DNA of 64,000 nt from Streptomyces spiroverticillatus (GTDB lineage: Bacteria; Actinomycetota; Actinomycetes; Streptomycetales; Streptomycetaceae), in contig BMUX01000020.1 in the NCBI GenBank assembly GCA_014650415.1, forward strand, positions 59,820 to 123,819, written 5' to 3'. The position numbers and the translations under genes are program-made. The notes below the pieces were generated by a model. That model was not told the DNA's origin and ran no database searches. It saw only the letters and a program-made list of their open reading frames with translations. Numbering within the stretch: position 1 is the stretch's first letter; each line of letters opens with the position of its first letter. Below are positions 1 through 8,368 of this stretch, one piece after another.

Positions 1-843
1 GTCCGCCCCGCCCGCGCCGAAGCCCTCCGTCGCCGCGGTCTCCGCCTCACCGGCCTCGGCGAGCCCGACGGGCGCGTCGACGTTCCCCTTCTCACCGCCG
101 CCGAACTGGCGGACCCGTACGACCTGATCCTCCTGACCGTCAAGGCCACCGGCCTCGCCCGGGCCGTCGAGGACTTCGCCCCCGCCGTCGGCCCGGACAC
201 CGTGATCCTGCCCGTCCTCAACGGCCTCGCCCACCTCGACCTCCTCACCGACCGCTTCGGCGCGCACCGTGTCTGGGGCGGCGTCGCGAAGATCGTCACG
301 ACCCTCAACGACGACGGCGACATCGTCCGCCTCGCCCCCATCGCCACCCTCGACCTCGGGCCGCTCGACGGCACCGATCCCGCCCGGGCCGAGCGCACGG
401 CCGCTCTGCTCGACGCCGTGCCCGGCGTTGGAGCCGCGGCCTCAGCGGACATCCGCGACGACATGTGGGCCAAGTGGTCGTTCATCGCGACGGTGAGCAC
501 CGTCAACATCCTCGGGCGCGGCAGCGTCGGCGAAGTCGTCTCTGCGACCGGGGGCGCTGCCCTTGGACCGGCCGCGTTCGCCGAGGCGGCAGCGGTGGCC
601 GCCGCCTCGGGCAATGAACTGTCGGACGAGGTGCGGGACTTCGCAGTCGCGACGGCCACCCGGGCCGGCTCCCCGCTCGTCACCTCCCTCTACCGGGACA
701 TGACGGCGGGCCTGCCCTCCGAGGCCGAGCACCTCTTCGGCGACCTCGTGGCCAGGGCCCGCGCCCTCGGCGTACCCACACCGCTGCTCGATCTGGCGAC
801 CCTTCAACTCCGTGTGCAGGAGGCGAAGTTGAAGAAGTCGTGA
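1..843 (+). CDS. panE: 2-dehydropantoate 2-reductase (ketopantoate reductase), 5' truncated
   Basis: The reading frame is open from the first base of the window, so the N-terminus with the Rossmann GxGxxG is missing. About 280 residues are visible. The NADP-domain end reads LLTVKATGL, followed by PVLNGLAHLDLL, the NG motif of ketopantoate reductases. The all-helical C-terminal domain starts near MWAKWSFIATVSTVNILG, where family members carry the catalytic Lys and a substrate-binding Asn. The enzyme reduces ketopantoate to pantoate with NADPH in cytoplasmic pantothenate/CoA synthesis, although PanE-family paralogues with other substrates are common in actinomycetes. It ends 4 bp from the stop of the convergent DUF4232 gene. 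The family is clear; the pathway is inferred. Confidence 0.85.
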   Translation, partial: VRPARAEALRRRGLRLTGLGEPDGRVDVPLLTAAELADPYDLILLTVKATGLARAVEDFAPAVGPDTVILPVLNGLAHLDLLTDRFGAHRVWGGVAKIVTTLNDDGDIVRLAPIATLDLGPLDGTDPARAERTAALLDAVPGVGAAASADIRDDMWAKWSFIATVSTVNILGRGSVGEVVSATGGAALGPAAFAEAAAVAAASGNELSDEVRDFAVATATRAGSPLVTSLYRDMTAGLPSEAEHLFGDLVARARALGVPTPLLDLATLQLRVQEAKLKKS

Positions 844-847
844 GGGG

Positions 848-1339
848 CTACGGGGCCTTCGGGCCCCACAAGGTGGTCACCGGGTCGTAGACCCGTACAC
901 CCTTCGGCAGGCCGAGCGACGCCGCCGTGACCCGCACCCCGTGGTGCGCCGGGTCCGCCGCCACACCGATGTCCCGTACGACGCGTACGTCGGCCGGTGT
1001 CGGCGGGGCCAGGACCGTGGCGTACGCGCTGGTGCCCGCCGCCACCCGGTACGGCCCGCTGTCGGCCGGCGGGTTCGGGCGGGCGGCCCCGTCGAGGTTC
1101 CCGAAGGTGACGGTGGGGATGCGGTCGACGGTGCAGGCGGTGCGGCCGTTGTTGGTGACGCGGAGGGTGAGGGCGTCCGGGGTCGGGGCGGCCGTCACCT
1201 TGAGGGAAAGGTTCCGTTCGGCGCAGCGGGGGACCGCCTTCGCCGGTGGGGTGACGCAGGCCGAGGCCGTGGCGGAGGCGGCGAGCAGGAGGGCGGCGGC
1301 GAGCGCGCCGGCCGTGGTGAGTCGCTGGTGCGTGTACAT
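848..1339 (-). CDS. Secreted DUF4232-like protein
   Basis: 163 residues from the ATG at 1339. The N-terminus (MYTHQRLTTAGALAAALLLAASATASAC) is a Sec signal peptide; the Cys after ASA could make it a lipoprotein, but the lipobox is imperfect. The mature part has the DUF4232 pattern: an early CAERNLSLKV strand, LTLRVTNNGRTACTVDRIPTVTFG, and a late VTLWGPKAP. This is an extracellular beta-sandwich of unknown function common in Streptomyces. The longer upstream open frame (to 1873) is discarded because it overlaps the divergent SRPBCC gene and would bury the signal peptide. Confidence 0.7.
   Translation of the reverse strand: MYTHQRLTTAGALAAALLLAASATASACVTPPAKAVPRCAERNLSLKVTAAPTPDALTLRVTNNGRTACTVDRIPTVTFGNLDGAARPNPPADSGPYRVAAGTSAYATVLAPPTPADVRVVRDIGVAADPAHHGVRVTAASLGLPKGVRVYDPVTTLWGPKAP
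852..867. terminator. UUCG-loop hairpin between convergent genes
   Basis: GGGGCC, TTCG, GGCCCC: a 6-bp stem with a stable tetraloop, 8 bp after the panE stop. It lies inside the last codons of the opposing gene. It probably acts as a terminator for the plus strand; no T-run follows, as is usual in Streptomyces. Confidence 0.5.
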
Positions 1340-1451
1340 ATGTCCATGCTGGGGGCGAAAGGGGCGGTTCGGGGAGAGCGCCACCCTTTGTGTGACGTGG
1401 CCGTGACACTCCGGCAGGTGCCGGGCGCGTGGAGTGCGTAACGTTTGACCC

Positions 1452-1883
1452 GTGGCTCTCTTCCGCATCACCGACCGCACGCCCCTCGCCCCCGACGAGG
1501 CCTGGCGCAGACTCACCGCCTGGGAGCGGCACGCCGCCCAGGTCCCCTTCACCCGGATGGTCTTCGGCACCGACCCGCCCACCCGGCAGGGCACCCGTTT
1601 CGTGGCGCGCACCCGGCTCGGCCGGATCGGCTTCGACGATCCGATGGAGGTCGTCGAGTGGCGGCCGCCGGAGCACTGCCGCCTGGAGAAGAGCGGGCGG
1701 GTGGTGACGGGCTGGGCCGAGATCGACGTACGCCCCGCGCCGGGCGGCGGCCCGGGATCGTACGTCACCTGGACGGAGGACCTGCGGCTGCGCGGGCTGC
1801 CCCGGTTCTGCGACCCGCTGCTGGCGGCGGCGGGCCGGGTGGTGTTCGGGCGGGCGATGCGCGCACTCCTCAAGGGGCGGTAG
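1452..1883 (+). CDS. SRPBCC family protein (START/Bet v1-like)
   Basis: 143 residues from a GTG start. It opens MALFRITDRTPLAPDEAWRRLTAWERHAAQVPFTRM, the usual N-terminus of polyketide-cyclase/dehydrase-type SRPBCC proteins: beta strand, then a helix that closes the pocket. The typical GTRFVARTRLG, MEVVEWRPPEHC and long C-terminal helix (LLAAAGRVVFGRAMRALLKG) follow. These proteins bind hydrophobic ligands; no catalytic role can be assigned. There is no Shine-Dalgarno sequence, and TAACGT lies 7 bp before the GTG, so the mRNA may be leaderless. It is convergent with the acyl-CoA synthetase (26 bp gap). Confidence 0.75.
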   Translation: MALFRITDRTPLAPDEAWRRLTAWERHAAQVPFTRMVFGTDPPTRQGTRFVARTRLGRIGFDDPMEVVEWRPPEHCRLEKSGRVVTGWAEIDVRPAPGGGPGSYVTWTEDLRLRGLPRFCDPLLAAAGRVVFGRAMRALLKGR

Positions 1884-1909
1884 GGGCGTAACGCCTACTC
1901 CTCCCGTGC

Positions 1910-3526
1910 CTATTCCTCCCGCGCGGCCGTCTCCTTCGCCCAGCGGTAGTCCGCCTTGCCGCTCGGCGAGCGGCGGATCCGGTCGGTGAGCACCAGCTTG
2001 CGGGGGATCTTGTAGCCCGCGAGCCGGGTGCGGCAGTGCTCCTGGACGGCTGCCAGGTCGAGTGCGGCGGCACCCTCTCGGACCTGGACGACGGCCGCGA
2101 CCCGGTTCCCCCACGTGGGGTCCGGCACACCGGCGACCAGCGCGTCGTACACGTCCGGATGGGACTTCAGGGCCTGCTCGACCTCCTCCGGATAGACCTT
2201 CTCGCCCCCGGTGTTGATGCACTGCGAGCCCCGGCCGAGGACGGTGACGATGCCGTCCTCGTCGACGGTCGCCATGTCGCCGAGCAGCACCCAGCGCTGG
2301 CCGTCGCGCTGGAAGAAGGTCTCGTCCGTCTTCTTCGGGTCGTTGTAGTAGCCGAGCGGGACGTGACCGCACTGGGCGAGGCGGCCGATCTCGCCGATGC
2401 CCACGGGTGCGTACGTCGCCGGGTCGACCACCTTCGTACGCTCGTTGACCTCCAGCCGGAAGCCCTTCTCCGGGCCGGAGTCGTCCGTGGCCCTGCCGTT
2501 CGAACCGGACTCGGAGGAACCGAAGTTGTTCAGCAGCAGCACGTTCGGCACCAGCTCCTGGAACTGGGCGCGCACCGTGTCCGACATGATCGCCCCGGAC
2601 GAGGAGACGCTGAAGAGGGAGGAGAGGTCGGTGCCCTTCAGGGGGCCGTGCAGGGCGTCGACCAGGGGGCGCAGCATCGCGTCGCCGACCAGCGACACGC
2701 TCGACACCTTCTCCTTCTCGATGGTCCGCAGCACCTCCTCCGGCACGTACTTGCGGTGGATGACCACGCGCTGGCCGTAGTGGAAGGCGATGAACGAGGT
2801 GAGGGTGGACGTGCCGTGCATCAGCGGGGGAGTGGGGAAGAAGGTGAGGCCCGCACCGCCGGCCGCGACCCGCTCGGCCAGCTCCTCGGGGCGCTTGACG
2901 GGGTTGCCGGTGGGGTCGCCGCCGAACAACCCGGCGAAGAACAGATCCTCCTGACGCCACATCACCCCCTTGGGCATGCCGGTCGTGCCGCCCGTGTAGA
3001 TGATGAACAGGTCGTCGGCCGAACGCTCCGCGAAGCCCCGCTCCGGGGAGGCGGCGGCCTCGGCCGCCGCGAACTCCACGCAGTTCAGGGGCGGCGCGTC
3101 GCCGGGCGGCGGACCGACCCGCAGCAGGTGACGCAGCTTCTCCGTGCGGGGGAGCGCCGCGGCCACCCGCTCCGTGAACTCGGCGTCGAAGACGAGCGCG
3201 GCGAGATCCGCATCGCGATAGAGGTACACCAACTCCTCTTCGACGTAGCGGTAGTTGACATTGACGGGCACGAGGCGTGCCTTCAGGCAGGCCAGCACCG
3301 TCTGGAGGTACTCGGTGCCGTTGTAGAGGTGCAGCCCCAGCTGCTCGCCCGGCTTCAGGCCCGCGTCGATCAGGTGGTGCGCGATGCGGTTCGCGGCCGC
3401 GTCCAGTTCGGCGTAGGTGAGGCGGCGCTCCGCGCCCGTACCGGGATGGTCGATGTACACGAGTGCCTCGCGGTCGGGGACCGCGTCGACGACCGACTCG
3501 AACAGGTCGGCAAGGTTGTACTCCAC
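1910..3526 (-). CDS. Acyl-CoA synthetase (FadD-type, ANL superfamily)
   Basis: 538 residues. I chose the GTG at 3526 because AGGAGG sits 5-6 bp upstream, giving a protein that begins VEYNLADLFESVVDAVPDR. The phosphate-binding loop is YTGGTTGMPKGVMW (about residues 177-190). GSSESGSNG serves as the A5-type region, YYNDPKKTDETF and LGRGSQCINTGGEKVYPEEVE (A8 hinge) follow, and the C-terminal A10 Lys is in SPSGKADYRWAKE. It activates a carboxylic acid to acyl-CoA through acyl-AMP. FadD3/FadD19-like enzymes of actinobacteria, which act on steroid side chains or branched acids, have this build. It diverges from the crotonase/DUF35/Ltp genes, so it probably feeds that pathway. The substrate is unknown. 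Confidence 0.88.
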   Translation of the reverse strand: MEYNLADLFESVVDAVPDREALVYIDHPGTGAERRLTYAELDAAANRIAHHLIDAGLKPGEQLGLHLYNGTEYLQTVLACLKARLVPVNVNYRYVEEELVYLYRDADLAALVFDAEFTERVAAALPRTEKLRHLLRVGPPPGDAPPLNCVEFAAAEAAASPERGFAERSADDLFIIYTGGTTGMPKGVMWRQEDLFFAGLFGGDPTGNPVKRPEELAERVAAGGAGLTFFPTPPLMHGTSTLTSFIAFHYGQRVVIHRKYVPEEVLRTIEKEKVSSVSLVGDAMLRPLVDALHGPLKGTDLSSLFSVSSSGAIMSDTVRAQFQELVPNVLLLNNFGSSESGSNGRATDDSGPEKGFRLEVNERTKVVDPATYAPVGIGEIGRLAQCGHVPLGYYNDPKKTDETFFQRDGQRWVLLGDMATVDEDGIVTVLGRGSQCINTGGEKVYPEEVEQALKSHPDVYDALVAGVPDPTWGNRVAAVVQVREGAAALDLAAVQEHCRTRLAGYKIPRKLVLTDRIRRSPSGKADYRWAKETAAREE

Positions 3527-3621
3527 CGTTCCTCCTGAACCCCGGTTGCACACGGGCGAGTTGATGTGTCGGCCATCACAGCAAAGGGCGCTTCAAGTGG
3601 GAAGGGTGTGCGCCGAATAAA

Positions 3622-3638
3622 TCTGACTGACTGTCAGA
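3622..3638. promoter_or_regulatory. TetR-type palindromic operator in a divergent promoter region
   Basis: TCTGAC-TGACT-GTCAGA, a perfect inverted repeat with 6-bp arms, midway between fadD (start 3526) and the crotonase gene (start 3703). The surrounding AT content is above the local average. TetR-family regulators of fatty-acid and steroid catabolism bind sites of this shape. No tetR gene lies next to it in this window. Confidence 0.6.
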
Positions 3639-3702
3639 AAACTCTTGAAGTGGTGGGGCCTCTCCTGCAACCTGTTCCAGGTCTGACGACGGGAGGACGG
3701 TC

Positions 3703-4524
3703 ATGTCCGGTACGGAATCGGGTACGGAACACCTCACCGTGCGGCGCGAGGGCGCCACGCTGGTGCTCACCCTGAACAGGCCCGAGGCGAAGAACGCGTT
3801 GTCGTTGCCGATGCTGGTGGGGCTGTACGACGGCTGGCTGGAGGCCGACGCGGACGACTCCGTACGGTCGGTCGTCCTCACCGGTGCCGGGGGGTGCTTC
3901 TGCGCCGGGATGGACCTCAAGGCCCTCGCGGGCAAGCGCGGCATGGGCGGTGAGGAGGACTCGTACCGCGCCCGCATGAAGGCCGACCCCGACCTGCACT
4001 GGAAGGCGATGCTGCGCCACCACCGGCCGCGCAAGCCGGTGATCGCGGCGGTCGAGGGCCACTGCGTGGCGGGCGGCACGGAAATCCTCCAGGGAACGGA
4101 CATCCGCGTGGCCGGCGCCTCGGCCACCTTCGGCCTCTTCGAGGTGCGCCGGGGCCTCTTCCCCATCGGCGGCTCGACGGTGCGGCTGCCGCGCCAGATC
4201 GCCCGCACCCACGCGCTGGAGATGCTGCTCACGGGGCGGCCGTACGGGGCGGAGGAGGCGGCCCGGATCGGGCTGATCGGACGGGTCGTACCGGACGGAA
4301 CGGCCCTGGAAACCGCACTGGAGATCGCAGAACGGGTCAACGTCTGCGGTCCGTTGGCCGTGGAGGCGGTGAAGGCTTCGGTGTACGAGACGGCGGAGCT
4401 GACGGAGGAGGAGGGGCTGGCGGCGGAGCTGAAGCGAGGGTGGCCGATCTTCGAAACGGAGGACGCGAAGGAGGGGGCGAGGGCGTTCGCGGAGGGGAGG
4501 GGGGCGGTGTTCCGGCGGCGGTGA
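3703..4524 (+). CDS. Crotonase / enoyl-CoA hydratase family protein
   Basis: 273 residues, with GGGAGGA 5 bp before the ATG. Crotonase hallmarks: VLTLNRPEAKNALSLPML (residues 20-38), the first oxyanion loop GGCFCAGMDLKAL (63-75), the second oxyanion region AAVEGHCVAGGTEILQGTDIRVA, then FGLFEVRRGLFPIGGSTVRLPRQI, which normally holds the acid/base residues, and ARIGLIGRVV. It would hydrate or otherwise transform an enoyl-CoA thioester. It is the first gene of a likely operon with the DUF35 and two thiolase-like genes and faces the acyl-CoA synthetase across the operator. Confidence 0.88.
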   Translation: MSGTESGTEHLTVRREGATLVLTLNRPEAKNALSLPMLVGLYDGWLEADADDSVRSVVLTGAGGCFCAGMDLKALAGKRGMGGEEDSYRARMKADPDLHWKAMLRHHRPRKPVIAAVEGHCVAGGTEILQGTDIRVAGASATFGLFEVRRGLFPIGGSTVRLPRQIARTHALEMLLTGRPYGAEEAARIGLIGRVVPDGTALETALEIAERVNVCGPLAVEAVKASVYETAELTEEEGLAAELKRGWPIFETEDAKEGARAFAEGRGAVFRRR

Positions 4525-4605
4525 CGCCGCAGACGGCCCACGAATCGCGCCCCGACCGGCCGGCGCAATCACCGACACCCCCCCCGTAGACCGGAGGCCC
4601 GCCCC

Positions 4606-5562
4606 ATGCCCGCCCAGCAGACACCCGCCCTCAAAGCCCCCCTCACCGTCGAATTCCCCTTCACCCGCTCCCTCGGCCCCGTCCAGTCCGCCTTCCTGAC
4701 CGGGCTGCGGCACCGCACCCTCCTCGGCGTGCGGACCATCTCCGGGCAGGTCCTCTTCCCGCCCACCGAGTACGACCCGGCCACCGCCGACGAGCTCCGC
4801 GATCTCGTCGAAGTCGCCCCCACGGGCACGGTCACCACCTGGGCCTGGAACCCCGCCCCCCGCCCCTTCCAGCCCCTCGACACCCCCTTCGCCTGGGTCC
4901 TCGTGAAGCTCGACGGCGCCGACACCGCCGTCCTGCACGCCCTCGACGCCCCCGGCCCCGAGCAGCTCCGCTCCGGCATGCGCGTCCGGGTCCGCTGGGC
5001 CCAGGAACGTACCGGAGCCATCACCGACATCGCCTGCTTCGAACCGTACGAGAGCGACAACGACCACCAAGTCGGTCCGCACAGCGGTGAGTTCGAGGAC
5101 CCGGTCACCCTCTTCACCGCCCCCGCCCGGCTCGACTACACCTACACCCCAGGCCGCGCCCCCACCGACTACCTCGCGGCCCTCGCCGACCACCGGATCG
5201 TCGGCGAGCGCTGCCCGTCCTGCCGCAAGGTGTACGTCCCGCCCCGTGGTGCCTGCCCCACCTGCGGCATCGCCACCGCCGAACAGGTCGAGGTCGGCCC
5301 GCGCGGCACCGTCACCACCTTCTGCATCGTGAACATCAAGGCGAAGAACCTCGACATCGAAGTCCCGTACGTCTACGCGCACATCGCCCTCGACGGCGCC
5401 GACCTCGCCCTGCACGGCCGCATCGCCGGCATCCCGTACGACCAGGTCCGGATGGGCCTGCGCGTCGAACCGGTGTGGAGCGGCGACGCCCGCTACCCCG
5501 ACCACTACCGGCCCACCGGCGAACCGGACGCCGACTACGACGCGTTCAAGGAGCTGATCTGA
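4606..5562 (+). CDS. DUF35 OB-fold / zinc-ribbon acyl-CoA-associated protein
   Basis: 318 residues; GGAGG is 8 bp upstream. The C-terminal half is a classic DUF35: a rubredoxin-like zinc ribbon with C203-x2-C206 and C217-x2-C220, followed by an OB-fold (GTVTTFCIVNIKAKNLDIEVPYVYAHIALDGADLALHGRI). The N-terminal half (residues 1-140) contains a second OB-like segment (GTVTTWAWNPAPRPFQ, FAWVLVKLDGADTAVLHALDA), so the protein is a tandem. In actinobacterial steroid degradation, DUF35 proteins form complexes with thiolase-like Ltp aldolases and bind the acyl-CoA. The two genes directly downstream (3-bp gap, then an 8-bp overlap) are exactly such thiolases. A partner role is inferred. Confidence 0.85.
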   Translation: MPAQQTPALKAPLTVEFPFTRSLGPVQSAFLTGLRHRTLLGVRTISGQVLFPPTEYDPATADELRDLVEVAPTGTVTTWAWNPAPRPFQPLDTPFAWVLVKLDGADTAVLHALDAPGPEQLRSGMRVRVRWAQERTGAITDIACFEPYESDNDHQVGPHSGEFEDPVTLFTAPARLDYTYTPGRAPTDYLAALADHRIVGERCPSCRKVYVPPRGACPTCGIATAEQVEVGPRGTVTTFCIVNIKAKNLDIEVPYVYAHIALDGADLALHGRIAGIPYDQVRMGLRVEPVWSGDARYPDHYRPTGEPDADYDAFKELI

Positions 5563-5565
5563 GCC

Positions 5566-6645
5566 ATGCCCCCAACTCCCGCTCCCACAGGGCCGATACG
5601 CGACGTCGCCGTCGTCGCCTTCGCGCAGACCGACCACCGCCGCCGCACCGACGAGCTCTCCGAAGTCGAGATGCTGATGCCGGTCCTGCACCAGGTCCTC
5701 GCCGACACCGGCCTGAAGACCAGCGACATCGGCTTCACCTGCTCCGGCTCCAGCGACTACCTCGCGGGCCGCGCCTTCTCCTTCACCATGGCGCTCGACG
5801 GGGTCGGCGCCTGGCCGCCGATCTCCGAGTCGCACGTCGAGATGGACGGGGCCTGGGCGCTGTACGAGGCCTGGGTGAAGATTCTCACCGGCGAGGCGGA
5901 CACCGCGCTGGTCTACGCGTACGGGAAGTCCTCGCCGGGACAGGTCCGCGACGTCCTCACCCGCCAGCTCGACCCGTACTACCTCGCCCCGCTCTGGCCC
6001 GACTCCGTGTCACTGGCCGCCCTCCAGGCGCAGGCCCTCATCGATGCGGGCGACACCGACGAACCCGCACTCGCCGCGGTCGCCTCCCGCAGCAGGGCGG
6101 ACGCACAGTCCAATCCCCATGCCCAACTCGCTGGTGACATCCCATCAGGCGACTACCTCGTCCATCCCCTCCGCACCACCGACTGCCCGCCCATCTCCGA
6201 CGGCGCCGCCGCCGTCATCCTCGCGGCGGGCGACCGGGCCCGGGAACTCTGCTCCCGCCCCGCCTGGATCCGCGGCATCGACCACCGCATCGAGGCCCAC
6301 GGCCTCGGCGTCCGCGACCTCACCGACTCGCCGTCCACCCGGCTCGCCGCCGAGCGCGCCGGAGCGTATGAAGTCGCCCTGGACACGGTCGAGTTGCACG
6401 CGCCCTTCACCTCCCAGGAGGTCGTCCTGCGCAAGGCCCTCGGCCTCGGCGACGACATCACGGTCAACCCGTCCGGCGGGGCGCTCGCCGCCAACCCGAT
6501 CATGGCGGCCGGCCTGATCCGTATCGGCGAGGCGGCCGCCCGCATCCACCGCGGCGAGTCCGACGCGGCCCTGGCGCACGCCACCTCCGGCCCGTGCCTT
6601 CAGCAGAACCTTGTCGCAGTCCTGGAGGGAGACCCCCGTGAGTAG
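5566..6645 (+). CDS. Thiolase-fold lipid-transfer protein (first copy)
   Basis: 359 residues. Thiolase fold: IRDVAVVAFAQTDHRRRTDELSEVEML at the N-terminus, GFTCSGSSDYLAGRAF, and a C-terminal VNPSGGALAANPIMAAGLIRI. The loop that holds the nucleophilic Cys of true thiolases reads SESHVEMDGAWALYEAW and has no Cys, as in SCP-x/Ltp-type non-condensing members. A Cys is present late (ATSGPCLQQN). In such pairs with DUF35 the known activity is retro-aldol cleavage of a hydroxyacyl-CoA (ChsH2/Ltp2-type). It is translationally linked to the next gene, with an 8-bp overlap. Confidence 0.82.
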   Translation: MPPTPAPTGPIRDVAVVAFAQTDHRRRTDELSEVEMLMPVLHQVLADTGLKTSDIGFTCSGSSDYLAGRAFSFTMALDGVGAWPPISESHVEMDGAWALYEAWVKILTGEADTALVYAYGKSSPGQVRDVLTRQLDPYYLAPLWPDSVSLAALQAQALIDAGDTDEPALAAVASRSRADAQSNPHAQLAGDIPSGDYLVHPLRTTDCPPISDGAAAVILAAGDRARELCSRPAWIRGIDHRIEAHGLGVRDLTDSPSTRLAAERAGAYEVALDTVELHAPFTSQEVVLRKALGLGDDITVNPSGGALAANPIMAAGLIRIGEAAARIHRGESDAALAHATSGPCLQQNLVAVLEGDPRE

Positions 6646-7822
6646 GCAGCGCGCCAGCCACAAGGAGCCGGTCGCGGTCGTCGGCATCGGCCAGACCGCC
6701 CACGTCTCGGCCCGCCACGACGTCTCGATCGCGGGCCTGGTCCGCGAGGCCGCCCAACGCGCTCTCGCCGACGCCGAGTTGACCTGGGCGGACATCGACG
6801 CCGTCGTCATCGGCAAGGCCCCCGACTTCTTCGAGGGCGTCATGATGCCGGAGCTCTACCTCGCCGACGCGCTCGGCGCGGTCGGCAAGCCCATGCTCCG
6901 CGTCCACACGGCGGGCTCCGTCGGCGGCTCCACGGCACTCGTCGCCGCGAACCTGATCGCCGCCCGCGTCCACGGCACCGTTCTCACCCTCGCCTTCGAG
7001 AAGCAGTCCGAGTCCAACGCCATGTGGGGCCTCTCCCTCCCCATCCCCTTCCAGCAGCCCCTCCTCGCGGGCGCGGGCGGCTTCTTCGCCCCGCACGTCC
7101 GCGCCTACATGCGCCGCACCGGAGCCCCCGACCACATCGGCTCCCTGGTCGCCTACAAGGACCGCCGCAACGCCCTCAAGAACCCCTACGCCCACCTCAA
7201 GGACCCCACCCTCACCCTCGACAAAATCCAGTCGTCCCCCATGCTCTGGGACCCCATCCGCTACGCCGAGACCTGCCCCTCCTCCGACGGCGCCTGCGCC
7301 ATGATCCTCACCGACCGCGCCGGCGCGGCCCGCGCCCCCCACCCGCCCGCCTGGGTCCACGGCGGCGCCATGCGCAGCGAACCCACCCTCTTCGCGGGCA
7401 AGGACTTCGTCTCCCCGCAGGCGGGCAAGGACTGCGCCGCCGACGTCTACCACCAGGCGGGCATCACCGACCCGCGCCGCCAGATCGACGCCGTCGAGAT
7501 GTACGTCCCCTTCTCCTGGTACGAACCCATGTGGCTCGAGAACCTCGGCTTCGCCGCCGAGGGCGAAGGCTGGAAACTCACCGAATCCGGTGTCACCGAA
7601 CTCGACGGCGACCTCCCCGTGAACCCCTCCGGCGGCGTTCTCTCCACCAACCCCATCGGCGCCTCGGGCATGATCCGCTTCGCCGAAGCGGCCCTCCAGG
7701 TCCGCGGCCGCGCGGGCGCCCACCAGATCCCCGACGCCCGCACAGCCCTGGGCCACGCCTACGGAGGCGGCTCCCAGTTCTTCGCGATGTGGGTGGTAGG
7801 GGCGGAGCGGCCGGGCGGGTGA
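6638..7822 (+). CDS. Thiolase-fold lipid-transfer protein (second copy)
   Basis: 394 residues from the GTG at 6638, chosen over an upstream ATG because GGAGGGA lies 8 bp before it. It begins VSRQRASHKEPVAVVGIGQTAHVSARHDVSIAGLVREA. The loop equivalent to the thiolase nucleophile is RVHTAGSVGGSTAL, again without Cys. The C-terminus is VNPSGGVLSTNPIGASGMIRFAEAALQ followed by GHAYGGGSQFFAMWVV, the Gly-rich stretch typical of actinobacterial Ltp proteins. With the preceding genes it completes a crotonase-DUF35-Ltp-Ltp set. The two copies are only distantly alike and may form a heteromer or act on successive intermediates. Confidence 0.82.
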   Translation: MSRQRASHKEPVAVVGIGQTAHVSARHDVSIAGLVREAAQRALADAELTWADIDAVVIGKAPDFFEGVMMPELYLADALGAVGKPMLRVHTAGSVGGSTALVAANLIAARVHGTVLTLAFEKQSESNAMWGLSLPIPFQQPLLAGAGGFFAPHVRAYMRRTGAPDHIGSLVAYKDRRNALKNPYAHLKDPTLTLDKIQSSPMLWDPIRYAETCPSSDGACAMILTDRAGAARAPHPPAWVHGGAMRSEPTLFAGKDFVSPQAGKDCAADVYHQAGITDPRRQIDAVEMYVPFSWYEPMWLENLGFAAEGEGWKLTESGVTELDGDLPVNPSGGVLSTNPIGASGMIRFAEAALQVRGRAGAHQIPDARTALGHAYGGGSQFFAMWVVGAERPGG

Positions 7823-7840
7823 GGGGGAGGGGAGTACGGC

Positions 7841-7868
7841 GGTGGCCGGGGCGCGGGCCCCGGCCACC
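7841..7868. terminator. Bidirectional hairpin terminator
   Basis: GGTGGCCGGGGC, loop GCGG, GCCCCGGCCACC: a perfect 12-bp stem between the convergent ltp and 7883-8368 genes. There is no U-tract, as usual for Streptomyces terminators. Confidence 0.75.
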
Positions 7869-7882
7869 GAGCGCCCTGCCCC

Positions 7883-8368
7883 CTACGTGGTGGTGCGCTT
7901 CTTGCCGCGAGTGCGGCGGTGCCTGCCCGATGCCCGGAACCGGTTCTGGGCTCGGGCTTGAGCCTGGGCCGGAATGATGTGGGGGCAGGCCCCCGGGTTT
8001 CCGTTCGGTGGAGGAGGCGGTAGCTCACGGAGAGCGGGAGCGGCTTCCAACGCCGGCTGAGGCAGAGAGGCTTGTGCTGAGGAAGCCGGTGGACCGGCAC
8101 CGGGGGTCTCCTGCGAGCCTCGGTGTTTGGCGACGGTCAACGTCAGCACGAAGGTGGCCATGCCTGTCAGTACGGCTGCCTCGGCGGTCTGACTCTTCAC
8201 CAGGAGGACGACCGCGCTGCACAGCATGGCGATCGACACCCAGATCCCGATCTGGTGGCCATGGGAGCAGAGGAGTCTAACGAATTTGCCGGTGCGGATG
8301 CGGAGTTTCCGGAAGCCGCCTCCGAGTAGTGGGCGCATCCGGCACAGTTGGGCCTTGAAGGAGGTCAT
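7883..8368 (-). CDS. Small membrane protein of unknown function
   Basis: 161 residues from the ATG at 8368, with AGGGA about 8 bp upstream. A basic N-terminus (MTSFKAQLCRMRPLLGGGFRKLRIRTGKF) precedes two hydrophobic segments (IGIWVSIAMLCSAVVLLVKS and a TGMATFVLTLTVA stretch). A Pro/Ala-rich cytoplasmic or extracellular tail ends in a very basic run (RHRRTRGKKRTTT). I recognise no family. It is convergent with the ltp gene and lies upstream of no obvious partner. The gene is moderately supported by codon pattern and RBS; the start could be elsewhere. Confidence 0.5.
   Translation of the reverse strand: MTSFKAQLCRMRPLLGGGFRKLRIRTGKFVRLLCSHGHQIGIWVSIAMLCSAVVLLVKSQTAEAAVLTGMATFVLTLTVAKHRGSQETPGAGPPASSAQASLPQPALEAAPALRELPPPPPNGNPGACPHIIPAQAQARAQNRFRASGRHRRTRGKKRTTT

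Noticed and set aside
804..3551. 915-residue minus-strand frame around the acyl-CoA synthetase
   Set aside because: Out of frame with the recognisable ANL motifs; composition of Arg/Pro-rich shadow.
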